The notes under the pieces: model-generated
The model's input: only the letters and a program-made list of their open reading frames with translations
Told to the model about the DNA's origin: nothing
Databases searched by the model: none
Shown here: positions 36,961 to 47,992 of the stretch, one piece after another
How the letters are laid out: every line of letters starts with the position of its first letter
Numbering within the stretch: the first letter of the stretch is position 1
Assembly: GCA_910592005.1 (NCBI GenBank)
Contig: CAJVPP010000096.1
Span: 1-48,867, forward strand
DNA length: 48,867 nucleotides
DNA from: Funneliformis mosseae
Taxonomy: Eukaryota > Glomeromycota > Glomeromycetes > Glomerales > Glomeraceae
Reading direction: 5' to 3'
Program-made: the position numbers and the translations under genes

Positions 36961-37735
36961 ATATAATAAATTATGTAATATATTATTAATTTTAAATGAA
37001 TATCAAAAAATAAAATAAAAAAAATTATTTAGTTACAGTAAGCAAATTATTAGATTTTATTTATAAAATTAATACTAAATTATTTATATACTTATTTTAA
37101 AAGAAATATTTAATGAAATAGAATATTTATTATAAATGAATATAATAAATTAAATAATATGTTTGCTTATATTTAAAAATAAATAAATATAAGAAAGATA
37201 ATTAATTATATTAAATAAATTTAATAGTTTTTAATTTATTGAGATTATTGGTATAAATTGATATATAGAATTTTTTAAAATAAAAAATTTATTTTAGAAA
37301 AAATTTAATAATAAATTTTTTTTTTTTAATAATATATATTAATCAATAAGTAAAAAAATTTATATAATTTAGATATTTATTAAAATTTCTATTAATATTA
37401 TAGATAATGGTTTGCTTAATTTTAATCTTTTATTTTCTATTCTATTAGATAAATAATCAATTCTATTTCTAATTTCAACAAGTTTATTAAACATTTCTTC
37501 TAAATAATATTTTACTTTTAAAGAATTTTTCAAAAAATCTTTAATAACTTGTTAATTAAAAATTCTTAAAGAAATGTTATATTTACAAATTTTAAAAGAT
37601 TTAAAGAAAGAATTATTAAAAAGTTGATTCTAAAAACTAATATTTAATTATTTATTACTTGAATTCCTATAAAAAGTATTTGAAAAAATTCATTCATTAA
37701 ACATTTTGCTTCATTTAATGTTCAGACTCGTAAAC
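36961..37735. other. AT-rich DNA, no supported gene
   Basis: Only A/T runs and short broken frames. No motif is recognised before the hAT flank begins near 37740. Confidence 0.45.
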
Positions 37736-37739
37736 TGTA

Positions 37740-38510
37740 AATAATGAATAAAACAGATATCTGTTATTATTAGATATCCAGTTTGAAATTTATTAGACAG
37801 ATTATCATTCAGGTTTAATAAATTATTAACAGATTAACTGGTTGAATATAATAACAGATATCAAATATCAGATATTTAATATTAATCTAGATGTGTAATA
37901 GGTTATCAGGACTAATGGATTAATATTACACCATTATGGCATGGCATAATAAAATGTAAATTATTATTATTAGTACTAGTACTATAAAAGAAATAATTCT
38001 AATGTTAAGCGTATAATATGTAATTTTTAAATAACAGATTACTTACTGATCGAAAAAAAATATAAACTAAAATGTATTAAATTATGACTAAAATCATCAT
38101 AAACAAATTAAACAAATTGTGTAATGATTTAGGTAGTGTATTCACCTACATACAGTTACTGCTTGTTAAGATGATCATTAAAAAATTTGTGATTTTATTA
38201 ATAAATATTATCAAAGCTGTTAGTTATTAAGTGAATATTTACTGTATAATTGAATTGGTAAAAATATATTCAATTTTCATTATCAAATTTTAAATATTCA
38301 TAAATATTTATTATCTGAAGCTAATAATAAAAAAAAATATTATTTACATTATAGATACATACCTAGTATTCAGGCTCATTATCTGATATAAAATTTGATT
38401 AACCAGATATTAAAATTAGCTATCAGATATAACGATTAAATCTGATAAAGAATATCAGATAACTATAGTATTTAAATAGATTATCAGATATCTGATTATA
38501 ATAATGCCAA
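37740..38510 (+). repeat. Subterminal TATCAGATA-type motifs flanking the hAT gene
   Basis: Variants of ATATCAGATA/TATCTGATA occur about ten times, in both orientations, mainly at 37765-37885 and 38378-38500. Clustered short motifs near the ends are usual for hAT elements, where the transposase binds. Similar sequences (GATATATCTGGATAT, GATTAACAGGTT on the opposite strand) are found on the other side of the gene at about 41280-41400, so these probably mark the two ends. Exact TIRs and target duplication were not found. Confidence 0.5.
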
Positions 38511-38563
38511 ATTAAATAAAACACAAACTTTTTTTTCTTTTTTTAGTTACTTTGTTTTATAAT

Positions 38564-40866
38564 ATGAGCAATACAAGTAATATAAGATAAGATAGTCCTT
38601 TGACTTCTGAAGAATAACCAATAACAAAAATAAAACTAAATCAAAAAAAAAGAAGTTGAACTTGAGATTACTTTGAAGATGTAAAACAAACAAATTATAA
38701 AGGAGAATTGCTTAAAAGATGTAAAGTTTTAAATATTCAAGAAAATAAATGCAAAACTCTTTATATTAATGATGGTTCAATTGGAAATGCTATTAATTAT
38801 TTATTAATTGATCATGAATTATTGAAGGATAGTAAAACTAATAATATATATATTTTTTTTGATTTTATTAAGTCAAAAAATTATAATTTAATTTATTATT
38901 TTTTGTAGAAACAACAAACTTTTCCTGCTATTTTTCAGGTTCAGAAATATAAAGAAAATTGTCAAAATAAACTTTGATAATTTTTAGTTGATTAAATAAT
39001 TGATATCCTTTAATCATTATATATAGTTCAAAATCAATCATTTCATCAATTTATTAGTGAATTAGATCCAGCCTTTATAATGCCTGATGAAAAAAAAATC
39101 AAAAAAGTTATTCATTATGCTTATAATTTTACATTACCAATTTTAATTAAATAAACTAATACAAAAGCAAGAAGTGTATCATTAATTACTGATATGTGAA
39201 CTGCAAGAAATGGGCAAGAATATATTAACATAACTTGTTCTTATATTGATTTAAAATTTAATCTTAATGAAATTATTTTATCTATTAATTATGTCTAATA
39301 CCTTCATGATGTTTAACATATTATTAAAAGTTTAGAAGATATTCTTGTAAAATGGAATTTACATGAAAAAGTTTATACAATTACTACTGATAATGAACCA
39401 AATATAAAAAAAGCAATTTTAAATATAAATGCAATTAAATGGTAAGGATGTAATGCATATATTCTTTAACTTATAATCAGAAAAGGTTTGATTCTTATAA
39501 AAGTTTTAATTATACAAATAAAAAGATTAATTGAATTTTTTACATATTCTAAACAATCAGAACGCTTAGAAGATATTCAAAAAAAATATCCAAATGCAAA
39601 TATATTAGATAGTTTGAAAATGAAAACGGAAGAAACAAATATTATAAGATTTATTTATTTTTTTTTTTTTAAAAAAATTTAGTTTATAATTAAAATTGTA
39701 TTTAAAATTTAATTATATATTTATATAAAGATTGTTTTTTTTTTAATAAATTTAAAAATTATTTTAATTATTTATTAAATTATATTTACTTTTATTATAA
39801 TTTTTAATTTATATATTAATTATAGAATGCTAAAGATATAGCTAAATATCTTTGATTAATTAATGATATATCTACATGCTAAAATTTGAGTTTTCTTACA
39901 TAGAAATATTTATTATATCTAAAAGGATGGATTAAAATTTATTAAATACAATTTCAAATTATATAGACCAAAATTCAAAAAAAGATGCTAAAAGGTTGAA
40001 AGAAATAATGATTAATAATGATGAATGGGATTTTATTATGGATTTAACAGAAGTATTATTAGTATTTGCAGAAGCAACAGAAGTATTAGGAGGAAGTAAT
40101 TATATAACTAATAGTTTGTATATACCAATGTTGATGGAAATTACTAAAACACTTATAACAAATTCATTATCATATGATAAAGATTCTGATAGTAATGAAC
40201 AAGATGATATATTTGAAAATGATGACAAAGAAGAGGAATTAATATACAGAAATATTATAATTAATGAATCAGTTAATACTTTTGATTTACTTGATAAAGT
40301 TAAATTAAAATTATTTACAAATATAAAGAAATATTATTCTACATTTACCACTGAAAATCTAATTTCTTCAATATTAGATCCTCAATTAAAAAAACTTGAC
40401 TTTATTTTAACAGATCAACAAATTAATATTGAGTGACATTTATATGAATAGTTTGAATAAAAAAAAGAAGATTATCAAAAAGAAAATGGAATATCTAATT
40501 CTTTAGAGTATCTCAACCAAAATCTTTAACAAAAAAAAAACTTTAATTGCATGACTTGCTAAAGATAATGTAGTTGCTCTTAATAAAATTAGTAAATATC
40601 TTTAACTATCAGAGATTTCATTAAATTCAAATCCTTTTGCATGATAGAATGAAAAAAAGACAAATTTCCTATTTTAAGTTGTCTTGCTCAAAAGTATTTG
40701 GCAGTTTCTGCAACATCAACTGCAAATGAACAACTTTTTTCTGATATTGGTAATCTATTAACTAATAAAAGGATATGTATGAAGTCAGAATTATTCAAGA
40801 AGATTATATTTTTAAAAAGAAATGCGTTTAATTTTAATATAATTCATTCTAATATAACTAATTAAA
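38564..40866 (+). pseudogene. hAT transposase with BED-type N-terminus, inactivated
   Basis: The frame from ATG 38564 runs about 360 codons without a frameshift to an intron at about 39644-39825, then continues to 40866 with frame changes only near 39940 and 40530. Marks in order: 'RS-W-T-W-DYF' (both Trp are TGA) as in BED fingers, 'SFHQFISELDPAF', 'SLITDM-W-TARN' (TGA) with a conserved Asp, 'TITTDNEPNIKKA', 'KW-Q-GCNAYILQL' and the C-terminal dimerisation block 'LFSDIGNLLTNKR'. Changes from the usual family text are almost all C-to-T or G-to-A: 'TRWNSSFL' is 'TC*NLSFL', 'PSERLFSDAGN' is 'ANEQLFSDIGN'. The intron donor seems to read ATAAGA instead of GTAAGA. The protein cannot be made as it stands. 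Confidence 0.85.
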
Positions 40867-41582
40867 TATACTGTACCAATACACTGACTTTAATAAAAGT
40901 TTTATTTTTTATTAAATATCTATTATAATTAATAATTTCTATGAGTTCAATAAATGTTATGAATGCAAAAAATGAATGAAAAAGAAAATTTTTTTTTGCA
41001 AACGGGCTTATTTAATTTAATAAATTGATTTGTTTAGTCAGTATCAGACACATTTCCAAATCCAGTTGCAATAAATAATAGACTTAGTTTAATTCTTATA
41101 ATTTGAATTTGTTTTTATTTGGAAAATATTAACATTAATAAAAATTTTGGTATTTCTACAATATCAAATCATAATTTTATAATTTATTTAAATAAATAAA
41201 TTACCTATTGTAATACAAATAAAAAAAATTTTAACGTTAAAATTCATTTGTAATCTTTGTCTAACTAACTAGTTTAATTTGATAGATCTGATATATCTGG
41301 ATATAAATAACCTGTTAATCAATTGTTAAACCATTATCTAAACGTTAATAAACCAGTATTCATCTTTTATCCACCCATTAATTTAACAGATTAAACCTAT
41401 TATTAAATGGAATAACTTTTAAACTAATGATCAATATTTTGATGGAAATAGTAGCTCTGTTCAATTCTAATCTATTTTGATCCAATCTAATTTTTTTGAA
41501 ATTATTTTAACCAATTAAAAAATGGTAAGAATTGAGCAGATAAATTCCAAATTGATCTGTTTTATTTTAATTTTAACCAATC

Positions 41583-42767
41583 ATGTTAATTAAACAAGAT
41601 GTAAACAATGCTTTATTATTATTAATAATAGAGGAGATAAATAATTCTTTTAATAATGAATTAAATGAACTAGAAGATGATATTTTTGAATTAATAAAAG
41701 TAGTTCTTCTTACTTTGTCTTCTCGTTATCTTGTTACTTAAACACATAATATTATTAAATTCAAATATTAGTAGTATGAAATATTACCTTTGTATAATGA
41801 CATCTATTTTAAAAAAACTTTACGAATGGAAAAGCAGCAGTTTAATAGACTAGTACAAATTTTACAACATGATGTAATATTTCAAAGCTAAAGAAAAAAG
41901 CCACAAGTATCAGTTAATTTTTAATTAGCAATATTTCTTTGACATATTGGTTCTAAAGATAATATTATAGGTATTTGTTCTAGATTTGGAGTATCAGAAG
42001 GTATTGTAATTCTTTATATAGATTATGTAATGAGAGCTATAAGAAATAAAAAATCAGAATTTATTCAATAGTCTAAAGATAATATTAGAACAGTTGTTCA
42101 TATAGAATTTTAAAATATTGGTGGGTTTCAAAATGTTATTGAAGCAATAGATGGAATTTATTTTATTTTAAATGAAACACTTATACAAGATCCAACAGCA
42201 TTTTTTACAAAAAAAAAAAGATATGTAATTCAATATTAAGGAATTGTTGATTTTCGCAGAATTTTTATTCATTATGTAATTGGATGGTCTAGATTAGTAC
42301 ATGATACACGAGTTTATACTAATTCAGATTTTTATCTTAATAGAACTGAATATATTCAAGATGAAGATTATGTGTTAGGTGATTCAGCATATCCAATTTC
42401 TCCTTTTTTGATATCTCCTTTTAAAAATCCTTCTAATTATAAATAATGTCAGTTTAATTTTATTCATTCAAAGCATTAGGTTGTTATAAAATATACATTT
42501 AGTAGATTAAAAGCTAAATTTAAAGCTTTAAAAGAAATATCTGTAAAAGATGTAAAAACAGCTATTAATTTAACTAATTGTGTTATATTATTACATAATT
42601 TTCTTGAAATTTATGATAAAATTTAGGAAGTTTGAGACGATGATTATTATTATAATAATTAATATGATTTTGAAAATGAAAGTGATGAAATTTTAAAGTT
42701 AGAAGGAGAATTTAAAAGAGATGCAATGTTAAATCAGTTTATTGCCTAAATAATTAATAAAAATTAA
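41583..42767 (+). pseudogene. PIF/Harbinger transposase, stop-riddled but frame-intact
   Basis: ATG 41583 to TAA 42767 is a single 395-codon frame with no frameshift, but with many in-frame stops. Family motifs: 'NF-Q-LAIFL-W-HIGS' (TAA, TGA), 'GGFQNVIEAIDGIYF' for the usual GxIDGTH (first Asp kept; G to E, T to I, H to Y), 'GIVDFRR...VIGWSRLVHDTRVYTNS' with the second Asp, 'DYVLGDSAYPISPFL', and 'VVIKYTFSRLKAKFKALK' for the usual VIExxFxRLK, so the third catalytic Glu is Lys here. It ends 'NLTNCVILLHNF...'. The usual nuclear endonuclease role of the DDE_4 family is lost in this copy. Confidence 0.87.
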
Positions 42768-42844
42768 TTTTACAAATAAATTTAAAAATTAAAAATGTTT
42801 TATTTGATTAAATCAATGATAAATTGATGTTTAATATGAATTGA

Positions 42845-43148
42845 ATGATAAAAATTATTTTTCGGTTATGAAAGATAATAACAGATTGTTCAATATAAAT
42901 CGAATGATAAAAAAATCATCTTTTAGTTATGAAAGATGATGATAAATCATTCAATACTAATCAAACAATATAAAAATCATCTTTCAGTTACGAAAGATGA
43001 TGATAAATTATTCAATACTAATCGAACAATATCTTTCAGTCTGAAAAATAATAATGTATTATTCAATACGAATCAAATGATAAATAAATAAATTATCTTT
43101 CAGTTTCAAAAGATGATGACAGATCATTCAATACTAATCGAACAAATA
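42845..43148 (+). repeat. 60-bp minisatellite, left block
   Basis: About five units of the type ATCATCTTTCAG-TTAC-GAAAGATGATGA-TAAATCATTCAATACTAATCGAACAATA. The start of each unit is a 10-bp perfect or near-perfect hairpin (ATCATCTTTC...GAAAGATGAT). The array lies between the two Harbinger genes and was cut in two by the pogo-like element. Confidence 0.85.
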
Positions 43149-43537
43149 TACTGTATAACACTAACATTAGTACTAAGTATTATTTAAGCAAATCTAAGCT
43201 TAATTTTGAATAATACCTAGGGGTACTACATTCAGAGAAAGGTATTACATAAGAGGGATATTACACAATGGGAATACAATAAAAGGGGGATATTAATCAT
43301 AATCATTGATCATCTTTTTTTACTTTCAAATTTTTAAATTTTTAACATTCCTTTAAAATAAAGCTATAATATGTTATATGATATGAATGATACGAATTTT
43401 GCAGATAATGCAATCAAAATTTTATTTATTTTAATTTTGGTCTTTTTTTTTGACTTTAAACCTTTTTTTTAGTTTTTTTTTGTCCTTATAATCATAACAT
43501 AAATTTGCCATTTCTTTACAACTTTGTCATAAATAAT

Positions 43538-44992
43538 ATGGGTCTGTACGCAAATAAAAATACCAATTGTGCAAGAATATCAGAAAAAGTACGAAGAGTA
43601 TGAAATGTAAGAGAAAAACTTGCTGTTATTAAATATCATGAAAAGGGACATAGTAAAAATGGAACAACAGCTAAATTTAATATTGAAACCAAACAAATTT
43701 GTGACTGGGTATCTAAAAAAAAACAATTTATAAAAGCACAACCTAGTTTAGAACGTTTAAATAAAGGTAAACCTCTAAAATATTCAGCTTTAGAGGTAGC
43801 TTTAGTTAAGTGGATAAAGGAAAGAAGAAGTAACCAACAAGCAGTTTCTTGAAATATGATTCAAAAAAAGCAAAAACTTTAGCATAACAACTACAATGAC
43901 AAGCATCCTGTCCTAATGTACAATCTTTTGCTTTTAGTAATAAATAGTTGGATAGTTTAATGAGCTGTAATAACTTAAGTAATCATTGTTATACTACCAT
44001 CGCTCAGCATTTACCAAATAATTTATATGAAAAACAACAAAAATTTTTAGCATTTGTTATATATAGACCAATACAACATAATTATCCCTTAGTATTTATT
44101 GGTAATATAGATAAAACTCCATTGACATTTGATTTACCAAATAATACTATTATTGATAAAATGGGAGTAAAAACTATTAGTATTCATATAACAGATCATG
44201 AAAAAACTAATTTTATAGTAGTTTTAACTTGTATGATAGATGGAACTAAACTTCCTCCTCTTGTAATTTTTAAACTTAAAAAAATTCCAAAAGGAAATTT
44301 TTCACAAGAAATTATTGTTTATACTAATCTAACTGAATAGATGAATGAAAATGAAATGTTATATTGGATTAAAAATGTTTAGATTAAACATGCTGAAAGA
44401 CTTTCTAATCTACAATTATTATTAGTTTTAGATTCATTTTCAGCATATATTATTAATTCTATTAAAAGACGTTTTGGAGAAAAAAATACTAATATTGCTG
44501 TTATTCCTGGAGGATTAACATCTCAATTACAACCTTTAGATGTTTCAATCAATAAATCATTTAAATCAAAGGTAAGATTTATTAATTTTATTAAATATTT
44601 TATTTTTATTTTATTTATTTTATTTTTATATTTAATTTATAAATTTATTTCTTATAGATGAGAAATAAATATAATGAATGGATATCTGAATCTTTAAAAG
44701 AATTAACCCCTGCTGGTAGAATCAAAAGATCATCTTATGAAACTGTTGTAGATTGGATTAATAGATCATGTAACGCAGTTGATATTAGTTTAATCCAAAG
44801 ATTTTTTAAATACTGTGATATTTCTAACAAACGTGATGGAATAGAAGACAATTGAATTTTTAATTATGAACATCTTGAATAAATAAAATCAAATGATGAA
44901 GTAGAAATTTTAGATGATATTAATGAAAATGATAGAAGTAATGATATTAATGATAATCATTATGAGAAAGGAAATTATAATAATGAATAGAT
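43538..44992 (+). pseudogene. Pogo-like transposase (CENP-B type DNA binding, DDE_1), inactivated
   Basis: ATG 43538, one frame change in an A-run near 43867, an intron with intact ends at 44572-44657 (GTAAGA...ATAG), end near 44992. Read in order: a helix-turn-helix 'REKLAVIKYHEKGHSKNGTT', a second DNA-binding part ending 'FAFSNK*LDSL' (Trp to TAG), then 'FIGNIDKTPLTF' for the usual NMDETP (Asp kept, Glu to Lys), 'FIVVLTCMIDGTKLPPLVIF', 'LVLDSFSAYI' with the second Asp, and 'QLQPLDVSINKSFK' with the third Asp. TAG replaces Trp in 'E-W-MNENEM' and 'KNV-W-IKHAER'; TGA replaces Trp elsewhere. The catalytic Asp triad survives, but no full protein can be made. Confidence 0.88.
44572..44657 (+). 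other. Intron in the pogo-like transposase gene
   Basis: AAG|GTAAGATTT at the donor and CTTATAG|ATG at the acceptor join 'SFKSK' to 'MRNKYNEW' in frame. The length is 86 bp and the body is almost pure A/T, like the introns in the host genes. Confidence 0.75.
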
Positions 44993-45297
44993 TTAAATAA
45001 TAATCATGTATACTTAATAAATAATAATATTTAATATTGATAAAGTATAAAATATAATAATAAATTTTGATTTTTATGTTTAATATATTATAATCGATCA
45101 AATTGATTGATATCGTTATAATAAATTTGATCAGCATCATTGTGGTAAATTTGATCGACATATTTATCAATTTAATTGGTTAATTTATTAATATCCTGGT
45201 ATTAATCAAAATTTTATTTTTAGTGATTGAATAGTATCTGTTATTATTCAAGGGGGATATTTTACAAAGGGGGTACTAATGTCAGTGCTATATAGTA

Positions 45298-45645
45298 AAA
45301 ATCATCTTTCAATTATGAAAGATAATGACAAATCATTCGATATGAATCAAACGATAAATAAATAAATCATCTTTTAGTTCTGAAAGATGATGACAAATCA
45401 TTTGATACTAATCAAATGATAAAAAATCATCTTTTGGTCTGAAAGATAATGACGAATCGTTTAATACTAATTGAATGATAAAAAAATTATCTTTCAGTCT
45501 GAAAGATGATGATAAATTGTTCAATACTAATCAAATGATAAATAAATTATCTTTTAGTTTGAAAATAATAACAGATCATTTGATACGAATTTAACGATAA
45601 AAAAATAAATCATCACTTTATTCTAAAAGATTATAACAGATTGTA
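45298..45645 (+). repeat. 60-bp minisatellite, right block
   Basis: Five to six further units of the array split at 43149, with the same hairpin-start design (ATCATCTTT...GAAAGATGATGA). Unit differences are mainly C/T and G/A. Some units gain AAATAAAT at their end. Confidence 0.85.
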
Positions 45646-45749
45646 CAAACGTACAAAACTGACACTTCAAAACCAGATTATGGAAATTTTTATAATCACA
45701 CATTAATATTTAGATAAAATATTATTAAAAATTATATCCCAAAAAATGC

Positions 45750-46830
45750 TTTTATTTTATTTATTTATTCGTTTATTCTTTGAAATTTTAACATTTCTAA
45801 TTCTAATTTAACTTTTTCATTTTCAGCATGTAACTTTTCTATTTCTAACTTTGTCTTTTTCTAATTCATATTGTTGAATTAATTATTTTTCTTCTAATTC
45901 AAACTTTTTTTTGAATTTCGCGTTCCTCTAAATCTAATTTTTTTTTATAAAACCTATCCCTTGACTTACTCATTACAGTAATTACTTCAGATAAACCTCC
46001 AATTCCATTTACTTTGTTTTTTTTCTTCTTGTTTCAACAATTCTATCATTTTCTTTATTAATTAAATTTTCATTATCAGAAATAAAATCTATAGTTAAAG
46101 AATTTGTAATATAATTTGGATTAACAGTTTTACTTTATAATAAAATTTCCTTCATTTGTGAAAACCAAACCCAATTGACATTTCCTTCACCAGTAGGATT
46201 GGCTTTTTTTTTTGCAGATACATTTCGTGTAATTTTTCTACTTTATTTCTAATTTGCTCATAAAATCTACCTGGTAATATATTTACATTTACTATCTTTT
46301 AATAAACTTTTGTTTTTCTGCATTTTCAATCTTTTAAATTTTCACCTAAAATTCAAGTAAATTTTTAATTTCTATATCTGTCCATTTAGTATTATCTTTA
46401 CTTGGATTTATTTCATTTTTAGAAACCTTTTTTTTACGTTTATTAGTTTTAACTGATAGTTAAATATGTAAGAAAAGAAATTAAATAAATATTGTATATA
46501 TATATAACAAAATTCTAGACAAATATTTTAGAAAAACTTACTAAAGAAAAATCTTCAAATTTTTGTGATTCTACTTGTATAGTTATAATATTTGTATCTA
46601 ACTATTTAATATAAATATGTTAATAATTAAATTGAATAATTAACATTAGAAAAAATATATAAGTATAAACCTTTAGATCAATTACTTCTTTAGATTCAAA
46701 AGGAAATATATTTGAAGTTTCCAATGTAATTAGTTTTAGAATATAGGAACAGGTTTCAACCGCAGTTTAGTTTTTAGATCACATTTTGATTCTATATTTT
46801 TTAAATTTTGTGAAACTATTTTTTTTTTAA
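45750..46830 (-). pseudogene. Harbinger-associated Myb/SANT-like protein gene
   Basis: On the minus strand, exons with recognisable splice sites give 'SNIFPFESKEVIDLK' (about 46720-46675), 'LDTNIITIQVESQKFEDF' (about 46605-46550), then 'TNKRKKKVSKNEINPSKDN' and the Myb/SANT-like start 'KWTDIEIKNLLEF' (about 46445-46345), 'ILPGRFYEQIRNKVEKLHEMY', 'NWVWFSQMKEIL' and a C-terminal coiled coil 'EIEKLHAENEKVKLELEML' (about 45850-45785). Frame slips occur near 46340, 46210, 46015 and 45915, at base runs. Stops stand where Trp ('LKD-W-KCRK') and Gln are expected. In Harbinger elements this second protein helps the transposase enter the nucleus and bind the ends; that is family knowledge. The position and opposite orientation to the transposase fit. 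Confidence 0.7.
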
Positions 46831-46985
46831 AAGAACATAAACGCGTTTTTTTTTTCAGAACATTCAAACATCAAATTTTTTGATCTGTTGATCTGTTTAT
46901 TTGATCTGATCTTCAAATGATTTTTATTAGCTATTGGATTTTTTGACAATCAGATCAGATCAAAATGGATTAGAATTAAACAGAA

Positions 46986-47112
46986 TTAGTATAATTAGAA
47001 TCATCTTGATGAGAGCTTTCTAACAAATATAAGCTCAATCTGATTAGACCAATATTTAGTAAGATATTTTGAAATGATTGTTAAGTATAATTATATAAAT
47101 CATTGCTAAATA
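46986..47112. other. Short spacer between Harbinger end and LTR-like sequence
   Basis: Less AT-rich sequence (CATCTTGATGAGAGCTTTC...) that looks like a fragment of another repeat. No frame and no defined ends. Confidence 0.35.
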
Positions 47113-47721
47113 GAGCTGTAATTCCTTAATGCGAATTAGCGATCAATCGGCTGAAGTTACAAAAATAATGAAAATGATAAAATGATAAAAACTACCATAA
47201 TAATGAAACTGATGGTAACGCTGTTAACGAAATTAAATATGTTTACATAGTTAATATAGTTTACTTAGTTAAATTTGTTAATTAAGTTAACAATGTTTAT
47301 AAGGTTTCTGTAGTTTATTAAGTTATACCTTATCTTAATTTAATAATAAAATTAGATTCAAAGTTTTGTATAAATAGAATAAGAATTTCATGTATTTTTA
47401 TAAATCAGTTAATTCCCAGTTAGTTAATCAGTTATAAGTAATTCAGTTTAAGTCAATTATAAGTTAGAAAATTAATCTTGAGTGAATTACAAGTCAGATA
47501 ATTACTCAGTTAATAAAAATCAAGCTAGATAATCTTGAGAATAATTATTAGATAGTTTTTCTAATACAGTTTTGATATAGTTAGTTTATTGTTTGTTTTT
47601 TAATTTTGTAAGTTCGTGAATAAGAGCTTATTTAAATTATTGAATGGTATTGATTCCAATTTTTCTAATTAATAAACTAACCTTTTACCTTTTAACTTTA
47701 ATTAGTTAAACTCGTAACATA
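47113..47721 (+). repeat. Probable LTR of a retrotransposon
   Basis: The segment opens TGTAATTCC and closes CTCGTAACA, the TG...CA form of an LTR. It contains TATAAATAG near 47370 and late A/T-rich signals, and lies about 270 bp before a gag-like frame on the same strand. The second LTR would be outside the window, so this cannot be confirmed here. No clear primer-binding site is visible after it. Confidence 0.45.
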
Positions 47722-47992
47722 AAATCTAATCCATCATTCAAGCTCTCCTATATAGACATATACATTGATTGTAGTAATTTATATTGATAATTCTATTGAC
47801 GCTAATAAGACTTTAGAATTGTTACCATAAATTGTTATCCTTCAGCTACCTAAAATGTTGCTATATACGTTGAAGTCTATTTTTTAGTCAGTAGACTTTA
47901 CAATCAACTCGTATAACAAATTTGGTACAGGTTGGATGGATTATAAAATTGGAATTAAGAGAAATTAAGAAATTGTAAATTAGAATTAATTG

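Larger units (their letters stand above)
43151..45295 (+). mobile_element. Complete pogo-like (Tc1/mariner superfamily) element
   Basis: Left end CTGTATAACACTAACATTAG and the reverse complement of the right end CTATATAGCACTGACATTAG match and continue TAC. TA stands outside both ends (43149-43150, 45296-45297). Removing the element and one TA joins the flanks into a normal minisatellite unit (AACAATA-AAAATCATCTTTC), which proves insertion into the array. The element is 2145 bp with one transposase gene. A truncated relative of the left end is at 10343-10530. Confidence 0.92.
41455..46985. mobile_element. PIF/Harbinger element with two genes and a nested pogo-like insertion
   Basis: Left end CTCTGTTCAATTCTAATCTA and the reverse complement of the right end TTCTGTTTAATTCTAATCCA match and continue (TTTTGATCCAATCTAATT against TTTTGATCTGATCTGATT), an inverted repeat of about 40 bases ending near 41455 and 46985. 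TAG lies outside both ends, compatible with a 3-bp duplication, although the exact ends are blurred by a base or two. Inside are a plus-strand transposase and a minus-strand Myb/SANT-like gene, the standard convergent two-gene plan of this superfamily, separated by a minisatellite. Without the 2145-bp pogo insertion the element would be about 3.4 kb. Confidence 0.8.

Noticed and set aside
44910..45170. Minus-strand 86-codon frame rich in Ile
   Set aside because: Low-complexity antisense of the end of the pogo-like transposase and its 3' non-coding part.
42845..45645. CRISPR array
   Set aside because: Regular 60-bp units with hairpins look similar, but there are no unique spacers, no cas genes, and the context is a eukaryotic transposon.
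35396..46830. A reassigned genetic code (TAA/TAG = Gln, TGA = Trp) in the transposons
   Set aside because: At first every stop in the Tc1 and hAT frames sat on Gln or Trp. But the pogo-like, Harbinger, Tc1 and hAT genes also have TAG or TAA at conserved Trp, TGA at a likely Arg, and many C-to-T/G-to-A missense changes at conserved residues. The host genes in the window use the standard code.
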